NCBI GenBank assembly: GCA_903861045.1
Contig: CAIOST010000009.1
Location: 1-44,811 of the forward strand
Length of the DNA stretch: 44,811 bases
Source: an uncultured bacterium
Lineage (GTDB): Bacteria > Verrucomicrobiota > Kiritimatiellia > RFP12 > CAIWXQ01
Direction: 5' to 3'
This document shows, piece after piece, positions 37,174 to 44,811 of the stretch. Position 1 is the stretch's first letter; the number at the start of each line of letters is the position of its first letter. A model generated the notes under the pieces. That model was not told the DNA's origin, ran no database searches, and saw nothing but the letters and a program-made list of their open reading frames with translations. Made by a program: the position numbers and the translations under genes.

Positions 37174-39579
37174 TCAAAATACGACCCCGTCTCCAACCAG
37201 CAGCTCCGCCACCTTCTGCGAAAGGTCGGCGCGACTGAACGGTTTTTGCAGAAAAGCCTGCGCCCCATTTTCCAGCAACTCCTTGGCTTCGCCGTCGATG
37301 CTGTAGCCGGAAGAGACCAGCACCTTGACCGCCGGGTTGATGGCCCGCAACTCGGCCAACGTCTCCCGCCCCCCGAGGCGGGGCATCACCACATCCAGGA
37401 TCACCAGCGCAATTTCCTGCCAGTGGCTGCGATAATAGGCGACCGCCTCCACGCCATCGGCGCAGGCGATCACCTCGTAGCCGAGATGGCGTAGCATCGC
37501 CTCGCCCAACGCCCGAATGAGCTCCTCATCATCAACCAGGAGTAGCCGCGCCGTGGCGTGCGCCGCAGGCACGGCCGGCGGGGCGGCCGCAGCCGGCACC
37601 GGGACCACTTCCTCCAACCGGGGGAGATAGATCGAGAAGGTCGTCCCGTGGCCGGGTGCACTGCGCACCGTAATCGCACCCAGATGATTCACCACCGTCC
37701 CATGCACCGAAGCAAGCCCCAGGCCGACGCCTTTCCCGACCTCCTTGGTGGTAAAGAACGGCTCAAACAGATGCTGCTGCACCTCCGGGAGCATGCCGGC
37801 ACCCGAATCCGTGACACGCAACAGCCAGTACGGCCCGCACGGGACACCCAAGGTCGCAGCCTCGGCCGCGGTGAGCTCAGCGGCCGCGGTCTCAAACACC
37901 AGTTGGCCACCGGCGGGCATCGCATCGCGGGCATTCACACTGAGATTCAACAGCATCTGCTGCAGTTGCGTCGCATCGCCCAGCACCATGGCGCGGCCAT
38001 CCGGGCCGTGCCGCTGGATCGTGATCCGCTTATCGATGGTCCGCTCCAGCAAGGTGTTGGTTTCCGCCAGCAGCTGGTGAAGGTCCACCGGCTGGAGCTG
38101 GTACTTCCCCTTGCGGGCAAAAGCGAGGAGCTGGGCGGTCAGGTCGGCGCAGCGCTGCGCGGCCTTAATGATCTGCGCGGCGTAGCGCCGGGACGGCTCG
38201 TCCGTGAGCGAATTTTCCAGCATTTCTGCAAAGCCCAGCACCCCGGCCAACTGGTTGTTGAAGTTATGCGCGACCCCGCCCGCCAACTGGCCAAGGCTGG
38301 TGAGCTTCTCGGCCTGGCGCAGCCGCTCCTCCATGGTCTTGCGTCCGGTAATGTCGATCAGACACCCTCTGACCAAGGAAGCGTGGCCCTGTGGGTTGCG
38401 TTGCGCGACCTCACCACTCACAGCCAGCCAGTGGATCGTGCCATCCGGCCAGATGACGCGAAAATCAAACTGGTACTTGTCGGCCCCACCGGGCTGGAGC
38501 GCCTCAGCAATGATCCGCTGAGAATAGTCCCGGTCATCGGGATGGGTCGCATGCAGGAACGTCTCGAAGCGCCAGGGATCCTGGGGGTGCAAGCCATAGA
38601 GCGCATCGTGATTGCGCGAGCGTGTCATCGTGTTTTGGGCGACGTCGAACTCCCAGATGGCCACACCAGCCATCTCGGTACTCAAGCGGGTGCGTTCTTC
38701 GCTGAGTCGCAGCGCCTCCCTGACTTGCGTGAGCTCCGTAATGTCAATCATGCTGCCAATATAGCGCCCGGTCCGCTGCCCATGCACATCCAGGAGCGGA
38801 CGCCCCCGCGAGAGGATGGTGCGCCAGGTGCCTCGGGGCCTGGCGATGCGAAACTCGTAACTGAATTCGCCTTCCTGTTGAACGGACTCCGCCAGCACGC
38901 GCTCGGCATGGGCCAGGTCTTCCGGGCAAACAAGCTGTCGCCAGGTCTCATACGACATCGGCTGGCTGTGTGGCACGATCCCGAACAAGGACCACAGTTC
39001 GTCGTTCCACTCGGCTGCGCCGGTCTTGGGGTCCCACTCCCACACGCCAGGGTTGCCGGTCTCCAAGGCAAATTTCCGTTTCAGCAGCTGGGCATCCCGG
39101 CTGGCCTGCAACTGTTGTTGCATCTCCTGAAACGCCAGATCCTGCTGCAGAACATCTCTGAATTGCTGCAAGAGTCGCTCGTGCTGCGGCCGGAACGGAT
39201 TCGCGTGGTGATCGAGGGCGCAGAGCGTGCCAAAGGGACGGCCATCCGGGAAGTTCAGGGGATAACCGAGATAGGCGATCATCCCGAGTTGGCGATCGGG
39301 GTTCTTGTTCCAGTGCGGGTCGCGGGTCGCATCGGGGATCAGCAGCTTCTGTTGCGTCTTGATGACCGTCTCGCAATACAAGCTATGCCAATTTTCTTTG
39401 GCACCAGCCGGGTATGGATTGTGGGCCGTGGCGCTGGAAAGGAAGACTTCCATCTGGTGCAGGTCGGTCCGCATAATCAAGACCGCCGGCACCGCCAGCA
39501 GCTCCGCCAGCAAGTCGGCGATCTTCTGCCACTTCGGGATCAGGGGATCCAACAGCGTATCTGCCAGACACTCACTCAT
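37174..39579 (-). CDS. Hybrid histidine kinase: GAF - PAS - PAS - HisKA/HATPase - receiver
   Basis: VAHNFNNQLAGVLGFAEML (H box); TTKEVGKGVGLGLASVHG; receiver LLLVDDEELIRALGEAML...LVILDVVMPRLGG; N-terminal GAF-like sequence. Confidence 0.92.
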   Translation of the reverse strand: MSECLADTLLDPLIPKWQKIADLLAELLAVPAVLIMRTDLHQMEVFLSSATAHNPYPAGAKENWHSLYCETVIKTQQKLLIPDATRDPHWNKNPDRQLGMIAYLGYPLNFPDGRPFGTLCALDHHANPFRPQHERLLQQFRDVLQQDLAFQEMQQQLQASRDAQLLKRKFALETGNPGVWEWDPKTGAAEWNDELWSLFGIVPHSQPMSYETWRQLVCPEDLAHAERVLAESVQQEGEFSYEFRIARPRGTWRTILSRGRPLLDVHGQRTGRYIGSMIDITELTQVREALRLSEERTRLSTEMAGVAIWEFDVAQNTMTRSRNHDALYGLHPQDPWRFETFLHATHPDDRDYSQRIIAEALQPGGADKYQFDFRVIWPDGTIHWLAVSGEVAQRNPQGHASLVRGCLIDITGRKTMEERLRQAEKLTSLGQLAGGVAHNFNNQLAGVLGFAEMLENSLTDEPSRRYAAQIIKAAQRCADLTAQLLAFARKGKYQLQPVDLHQLLAETNTLLERTIDKRITIQRHGPDGRAMVLGDATQLQQMLLNLSVNARDAMPAGGQLVFETAAAELTAAEAATLGVPCGPYWLLRVTDSGAGMLPEVQQHLFEPFFTTKEVGKGVGLGLASVHGTVVNHLGAITVRSAPGHGTTFSIYLPRLEEVVPVPAAAAPPAVPAAHATARLLLVDDEELIRALGEAMLRHLGYEVIACADGVEAVAYYRSHWQEIALVILDVVMPRLGGRETLAELRAINPAVKVLVSSGYSIDGEAKELLENGAQAFLQKPFSRADLSQKVAELLVGDGVVF

Positions 39580-39755
39580 GGTGGTCTACACCCCAAACGT
39601 ACTAACCCGTCCTCGCGAGCAGCCCCACGGCCACCCCGCCGTACGCCACCCTTCGGCGGGAACCGCACGAACCCATTCAAAGTGGCCTCAGCATGGCAGA
39701 AATGCGCAAAGAAGTCCAGCGGCGCGGAACCGCCGGCACCCCTCCCCAAACGGCA

Positions 39756-39781
39756 GAAGATTGGGGGGGTGGATGCTTGGA
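39756..39781. repeat. Second copy of 26-bp GAAGATTGGGGGGGTGGATGCTTGGA (first at 11767-11792)
   Basis: Exact 26-bp identity read at both loci. Confidence 0.9.
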
Positions 39782-40099
39782 AGGTTCATGGTAGCAGGTG
39801 CTAGGTGGTAGGTGCTAGGTAGGTGACGATATCAGCCGCGCGGCAGGTGTGGAGCGCGGCGGCCCTTCGGCATGCTCAGGGTATGCCGCGCGACGCCGCT
39901 TTGTGGGCACCTGGCGATAGAAAGCGGTACCGCCCTACAGCCCTCTGAAGGAGACAAACGCGCCGGAGCGCGGCCAACGGAGACGTGTCCGGCGCGGCGG
40001 CTAGCGCGTCGCGCAATACGCGCATCTGCTCGGGCAGCGCCTTGGGCCAGGGGACGCGGGAAGCAGGGTTCAGGGTTCGGGGTTCAGGGGGGCTTTCAG

Positions 40100-40834
40100 C
40101 TACCGGGAGGTTCGCCCGGCCGGCGCGGCCGTGGGCGTAGCCCAAGCCGGCCATTTCAACACGATGCTGCGCAAGCGCTCGATCGACTCCAGCACCCGTT
40201 GTTTGGAAGCGCCGGTCAAGGAACCCTTCCGTTTGCGAATCTCGACCAGTTGGTCGGATAGCAGCCCCATGATCCGCTGGGCGTCGGCAGCCACCTCTTC
40301 GCGCGTCTCGCCGGATATGAGTACGCCCGCCGAGTCCGTTTTCGTCTTTTTCGGGGTGGTTTTGCCCTCCAGCGCGTCCAGCGCGCGATCCAACGTGCGG
40401 GCACTCATCTCGCGCAGGGCGATCTGTTTGCCGGTCCGCGGATCCGTCAGCAACGTATCTGGCGTGAGCGTGGCGACGATCGCGTCGGGCAGGGCGGCAA
40501 TCCGGTAGAGCAGGCTGGGATCCAGGACAAAAAAATCGCAAACGTTTGCGAATTTTTTGGCGAAGCGGGCGACGCACATGTAATTCTCCGCGGACCTCAC
40601 AGAGTAGTGCACGTGCTGTTTTAGCCACCGCAGCCAGGCGGTCTTGGCCGCCAGTTTGTCGAGCGCTTCCCTGACCGCGATCAATTCCGCACCGATCGCG
40701 GCAATGATTTCGCCCAGCCTTTGCCGTGCTTGCCGCTCCTGCTCCTGCAACGCCAGGATGCGCTCGGTATGACTGCGCAGCGCGGGATCGTTGAGTATAT
40801 CTGTCACTTTCGCTTTAGGCATCGCTTCCTCCAT
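40100..40834 (-). CDS. Hypothetical protein, DUF3102-like
   Basis: RLGEIIAAIGAELIAVREALDKLAAKTAWLRWLKQHVHYSVRSAENYMCVARFAKKFANVCDFF; pattern W..WL......S.RSA..YM. Confidence 0.6.
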   Translation of the reverse strand: MEEAMPKAKVTDILNDPALRSHTERILALQEQERQARQRLGEIIAAIGAELIAVREALDKLAAKTAWLRWLKQHVHYSVRSAENYMCVARFAKKFANVCDFFVLDPSLLYRIAALPDAIVATLTPDTLLTDPRTGKQIALREMSARTLDRALDALEGKTTPKKTKTDSAGVLISGETREEVAADAQRIMGLLSDQLVEIRKRKGSLTGASKQRVLESIERLRSIVLKWPAWATPTAAPAGRTSR

Positions 40835-41112
40835 GGCGTACGTCAGCGATCCCCAGCGGCCGCTGGTTCCTCGCTTGGCTCGCGTGAATCATCGCCGTTT
40901 CGGCGCGTTGCGCCAAGCACGAATTGAGCGCTTGGAAGCGACGGGGTGCATCCCTGTATTGCTGACTGGCAGCGCGTAGGGGAGAAGGTGGCAGGTGGCA
41001 GTTCTTGGTTGCGAATGCGTGTGGCAGGTGGTCGTCAGGGGGGTAGGGCGGCCCCACCGAACCCGTCGCAGGGCGATCGAGACCACGCTGGGCGATCGGA
41101 GTGGCAGACAAT

Positions 41113-41198
41113 GGCGGGGCCGCCGGACCCGCCGCAGCGGCAGGGAAGTCGACGAAAAAGTAGCTTCGCGATGTTGCAACGTAGGCCGCAACTCCGGT
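41113..41198. repeat. Copy 2 of 86-bp dispersed intergenic repeat
   Basis: See copy 1 at 36847-36932. Confidence 0.92.
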
Positions 41199-41254
41199 TG
41201 CGGCCTTGCACGTTACCGCCGGCTGCGGCCGGATGCGGAGGCCGGCATCTCGTC

Positions 41255-41415
41255 GGGTAGGGTGGCCACCCGGTAGCGCTGGCTGGGATCCAGGACGAAA
41301 GAATCGCAAACGTTTGCGAATTTTTGGCGCAGCGGGCGACGCGCCTGACAGGCCCGCGGTCGCCACGGAGTCGTGCACGTGCTGCGGAAGCCTCCGGCAC
41401 CAGGTAGCTTTGGGC
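41255..41415 (-). pseudogene. Decayed paralogous fragment of the 40100-40834 gene
   Basis: Minus-strand frames give WCRRLPQHVHDSVATA then, after a frameshift, FANVCDSFVLDPSQRYRVATLPDE, matching WLRWLKQHVHYSVRSA and FANVCDFFVLDPSLLYRIAALPDA of the intact gene. Confidence 0.75.
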
Positions 41416-41429
41416 CGGTCTGGGGCGCA

Positions 41430-41502
41430 ATCGTTGTCGCGATCGTTGTCGCAATCGTTGTCGGGCTGCATCGTTGTCACAATCATTGTCCTGATCGTTG
41501 TC
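41430..41502. repeat. 12-bp-period tandem repeat (ATCGTTGTCNNN, six units)
   Basis: Units begin at 41430, 41442, 41454, 41470, 41482 (ATCATTGTC variant), 41494; one 4-bp spacing expansion. Confidence 0.85.
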
Positions 41503-42038
41503 TGACGAAGATCGAGACAACGAACAACGGAACCTGCGGTGCCGCAGCTCCCCGGTGGGCTGGCCCCACCGGCAGCAAAGATCCGAGCAACGAGGCTAAA
41601 ACTGCGAAGAAAATGGTTCTGCGCGAGGAGCCACCGCAACGGCCGCACATCGCGCGGATCCATCTTCTCATTTTACGCCTGTCTTCGCGCGGGCGCGGAT
41701 CACTTCGCTCCAGCGGCACACGGCCGCCCACGTGCCGAGACTTCGCCAAGACCGACGCTAAATCTGTCAATCATTTTTACAGTTTTGCCGCTACCGCCGG
41801 CATTAGCGAGCCATGCCCCGTATCAGTCGGCAATATAGAATGTTCCTCCATAAGCAGTTAGGCCTATCTGCTTTATCGTTGCAGGACTTGGCGCGGAGTA
41901 TGCTCCAAGAAGAGCGGGATAGTGGGTGTGAACACAGGATAAGGAATATCGCAGAACCTTGTCTGGGTGGGGCCGTGTGTTGCACAAAGCAAAGCGTGCG
42001 CTCCGGTCAGACGAGGTGCCATGGAAGGAGTGGGGCGT

Positions 42039-44811
42039 ATGAATATCCGCATGGAAAGCTGGATCGCTCGCCTGTGCAGCAATGTTTATCAACTGGCCGG
42101 GAGAATGGTCAAAGGCGCTCGTTGCCTGAGCGCCACGCAGGCGCGACCCAGGCAGGCTCCCGCCTCCGCACGCTACGAGATCTCCCACGCGTGGCCGCGA
42201 CACCTGCACCTTCCTATGGCCGGGTTGCTCGGGTTGTTCCTTGCCGGTTTCCCACCGGTTTTACCCATCTCGGGTGCTACCAGCGGCGGCGCCCCAGCGG
42301 CTCCCAGTGCCAAACCGGATAACACCAAGCCCAAAGTTACGATAACCGCCCCAGTACCCGCACAGCGAATTGTGACGAATCGACTCTTCGCAGTGCGCGG
42401 TACGGCCTCGGACAACGTCGGTGTGGCGTCGGTCTGGCTGCGGTTGAACCGCGCTGGCTGGACGCGGGCATCAGGCACCACCACCTGGCGCGCGACGGTG
42501 GCGCTGACGCCCGGCCCGAATACCGTGCAGGCGTACAGCCGGGATGCGGCGGGCAACCAGTCCACGCTCGCCAGCGTCGACTGCGCGTACGTGGTCCTAG
42601 GGAACCTGTCCGTCTTCACCAATGGTGCGGGAACGATTACGCGTACGCCGTCCGGACCGCCAGAGATCGGCCAGACGTACACGCTGTGCGCCAAACCCGC
42701 CAAAGGTTTTGGGTTTGTTAACTGGACCGATGCCTACGGCAACATGGTAGCCAATAATGCGGCGCTGACCTTCACGATGCCATCGAATCTGACGCTCCAA
42801 GCAAACTTTGTCGACAACACGCCTCCGAAAGTGAAGATTCGCGTGCCAATACCTGCACAGCAAATCAAGACAAACGGGCCGTTCACTGTACGCGGAACAG
42901 CCTCGGATAATGTCGGCGTGGTAGCGGTCTGGCTGAGACTGAATAGCAATAACTGGATGCAGGCCACAGGCACCACCAACTGGAGCGCGACGGTGGCGCT
43001 GCGCCAGGGAACGAATACCGTGCAGGCGTACAGTCAGGATGCGGATTTGAACCGCTCTACGACGGACAGCGTCACTTTCTCGGCCTACCTGCCACCCTCC
43101 CTTACAACACAGCCGCAGGGTCAGACCAATACCATGGGCAGCGCCGTCACCTTCACCGTGGCCGCCACGGGCACGACGCCGCTCTCCTATCAGTGGCGTA
43201 AGGATGGAACCGACCTGGCTGATGGCGGGAGCGTGAGTGGCACGGCCACGCCAGCGCTCACCCTCTCCAACCTCGCCGTAACGGCTGCCGGCAACTACGC
43301 GGTGGTGGTCAGCAACGCCTATGGCGTCGTGACCAGCCAGGTGGCGGCGCTTACGGTGGCTGTCGATCTATTCGTGACCTCCGCATATGGCGAAGCCATG
43401 CCTGCTACGGGCGCGAACGTGGTACCCGGCGGCGTACCCTTGCTGTGTCAGGTGTCGAGTACCGTGGCCCATGGCCCCACGCAGTACGTCTGCACCGGCT
43501 GGACGCTGGTCGGCAATGAGCCCAGCACCGGTACAACCTCCAGCTTCACGACGATCCCGACCAACCACGCCGCGCTCACGTGGCAGTGGCAAACGCAGTA
43601 CCTCCTGACCACGCCCGCAGTGCCGCATGGAACCGTGTCCATCGCCAGCGGCTGGTACGCCGCCGGCACTGTGACCTCGGTAACCGCGCTGGCATCCGCC
43701 GGCTACCACTTCACCGGTTGGTCCGGCACAGTGCCACCTGCCAACGTCAACGACAACCCGCTGACCGTGACCATGGATCAGCCATGGACCCTGACACCCA
43801 CCTTTGCGACCGGCCTGCCGGTAGCGTGGTGGCCGGCGGACGGCAATGCCAATGACATCGTCGGCGACCATAACGGCACTCTCGTCGGGGACGTCACGTT
43901 CGTACCTGGCATGGTGGGTAGCGCCTTTAGTTTGCGAGGAAATCGCAGTTATGTTCAAACGCCTCACGATAGCCAATGGGCGTTTGGCACAAATAGTTTT
44001 TCTATCGAATTATGGGCCAATTTCGCCACCTCGTACGGTTCGGAGACATTCTTGTCCAGTGATGCTGGGAGCGGAGAACAGAACAAATGGGTCTTTGCTC
44101 TATATGGGGGAACACTCCAGTTTCACATCAACGGCGTCAACGGGAGAACCTTCATCGGCACCGCCCACTTCTCGCCGGTACTGAATCAATGGTATCACAT
44201 CGCGGTTACGCGGCAGGGTTCGACGTATATGTTTTTTGTTAACGGCGCAATGGTCGGGAGCTATACGGACAGCATCGTAATCCCCGATTCTGGCGCCCCG
44301 CTGATGCTCGGAGAGGCCGAAGGCGGAAACTTTTTTAATGGCCTGCTTGATGACGTGGCAATTTACAACCGTGCCCTTCTTCCTGGCGAAATCACCGCCA
44401 TTTATCTCGCTGGTCCCTATGGAAAATTAACTCCTCCCGTCATTCTCAACCAGCCGCTGAGTCAGACCAATGCCATCGGCAGCGACGTCACCTTCACCGT
44501 GGCCGCCACGGGCACGACGCCGCTCTTCTATCAGTGGCGTAAGGATGGAACCGACCTGGCTGATGGCGGGAGCGTGAGTGGCGCAACCACGCCAGCGCTC
44601 ACCCTCTCCAACCTAGCCGTAGCGGATGCCGGCAACTACGCGGTGGTGGTCAGCAACGCCTATGGCGTCGTGACCAGCCAGGTGGCAGCGCTTACGGTGG
44701 CGGTCGATCTGTTCGTGACCTCCGCATATGGCGAAGCCATGCCTGCTACGGGCGCGAACGTGGTACCCGGCGGCGTACCCTTGTCGTGTCAGGTGTCGAG
44801 TACCGTGGCCC
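42039..44811 (+). CDS. Large secreted/surface protein with Ig-like, InlB B-repeat-like and LamG-like domains (truncated by window end)
   Basis: Frame from ATG 42039 is open to the window end. Signal-like MAGLLGLFLAGF; two DNVGVxxVWLRLN Ig-like domains; FTVAATGTTPLSYQWRKDGTDLADG...NYAVVVSNAYG Ig-like; AWWPADGNANDIVGDHNGTL...LDDVAIYNRALLPGEI LamG-like. Confidence 0.85.
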   Translation, partial: MNIRMESWIARLCSNVYQLAGRMVKGARCLSATQARPRQAPASARYEISHAWPRHLHLPMAGLLGLFLAGFPPVLPISGATSGGAPAAPSAKPDNTKPKVTITAPVPAQRIVTNRLFAVRGTASDNVGVASVWLRLNRAGWTRASGTTTWRATVALTPGPNTVQAYSRDAAGNQSTLASVDCAYVVLGNLSVFTNGAGTITRTPSGPPEIGQTYTLCAKPAKGFGFVNWTDAYGNMVANNAALTFTMPSNLTLQANFVDNTPPKVKIRVPIPAQQIKTNGPFTVRGTASDNVGVVAVWLRLNSNNWMQATGTTNWSATVALRQGTNTVQAYSQDADLNRSTTDSVTFSAYLPPSLTTQPQGQTNTMGSAVTFTVAATGTTPLSYQWRKDGTDLADGGSVSGTATPALTLSNLAVTAAGNYAVVVSNAYGVVTSQVAALTVAVDLFVTSAYGEAMPATGANVVPGGVPLLCQVSSTVAHGPTQYVCTGWTLVGNEPSTGTTSSFTTIPTNHAALTWQWQTQYLLTTPAVPHGTVSIASGWYAAGTVTSVTALASAGYHFTGWSGTVPPANVNDNPLTVTMDQPWTLTPTFATGLPVAWWPADGNANDIVGDHNGTLVGDVTFVPGMVGSAFSLRGNRSYVQTPHDSQWAFGTNSFSIELWANFATSYGSETFLSSDAGSGEQNKWVFALYGGTLQFHINGVNGRTFIGTAHFSPVLNQWYHIAVTRQGSTYMFFVNGAMVGSYTDSIVIPDSGAPLMLGEAEGGNFFNGLLDDVAIYNRALLPGEITAIYLAGPYGKLTPPVILNQPLSQTNAIGSDVTFTVAATGTTPLFYQWRKDGTDLADGGSVSGATTPALTLSNLAVADAGNYAVVVSNAYGVVTSQVAALTVAVDLFVTSAYGEAMPATGANVVPGGVPLSCQVSSTVA
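43088..44811 (+). repeat. 1341-bp (447-aa) tandem repeat within the surface-protein gene; second unit truncated by window
   Basis: AGGATGGAAC at 43201 and 44542; sequence 43141-43470 matches 44482-44811 with about 13 differences by hand count. Confidence 0.88.

Noticed and set aside
37558-39804. 748-aa plus-strand ORF opposite the hybrid histidine kinase
   Set aside because: Sits antisense to a clear kinase CDS, has no recognisable domain, and is His/Arg/Gly/Pro-rich as expected from the complement of GC-biased codons.
40067-41502. Repeat-rich region considered as a CRISPR array or integron
   Set aside because: Repeats are irregular, lack unique ~30-bp spacers, and no cas or integrase genes are nearby.
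41483-41770. 95-aa minus-strand ORF next to the 12-bp tandem repeats
   Set aside because: Partly translates the repeat flank and lies in a repeat-rich region; no support beyond ORF length.
41813-42322. 169-aa ORF at the start of the surface-protein region
   Set aside because: Different frame from the long open Ig/LamG reading frame beginning at 42039; no recognisable similarity.

Overview
GC-rich bacterial chromosomal segment. Gene content and style suggest a PVC-group organism (Verrucomicrobiota/Kiritimatiellota-like), but that is inference only. Most of the window is housekeeping or accessory genes: RluA-type pseudouridine synthase, panB, rhomboid protease, tadA, aminotransferases, Lrp/AsnC and NusG-like regulators, dtd, PPi-type PFK, acylating aldehyde dehydrogenase, gatCAB, PilB-PilT-PilB ATPases, trxB, an MsbA-like ABC exporter, queA, cls, an NtrB/NtrC-like pair, rmuC and a hybrid histidine kinase. 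The best candidate for an undescribed system is a minus-strand, translationally coupled operon: panB, a ketosynthase-like protein, then an AT-dehydratase-phosphopantetheinyl transferase fusion (1957-7540). It resembles an iterative (enediyne/PUFA-type) PKS from which ACP and KR are missing. Its KS has lost the active-site Cys (VDAGAASSL) and the GFGGTN loop. A C11 tract at the panB/KS junction would fuse PanB in frame to KS with a +1 slip. Other points of interest: a group II intron relic keeping only the N-terminus of its RT ORF; a two-component system followed by a ~31-aa-repeat solenoid protein; a large Ig/LamG surface protein with a 1341-bp near-identical internal repeat, running off the window end; and several dispersed intergenic repeats. 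All calls were made by reading the sequence and supplied ORFs; no database searches were run.
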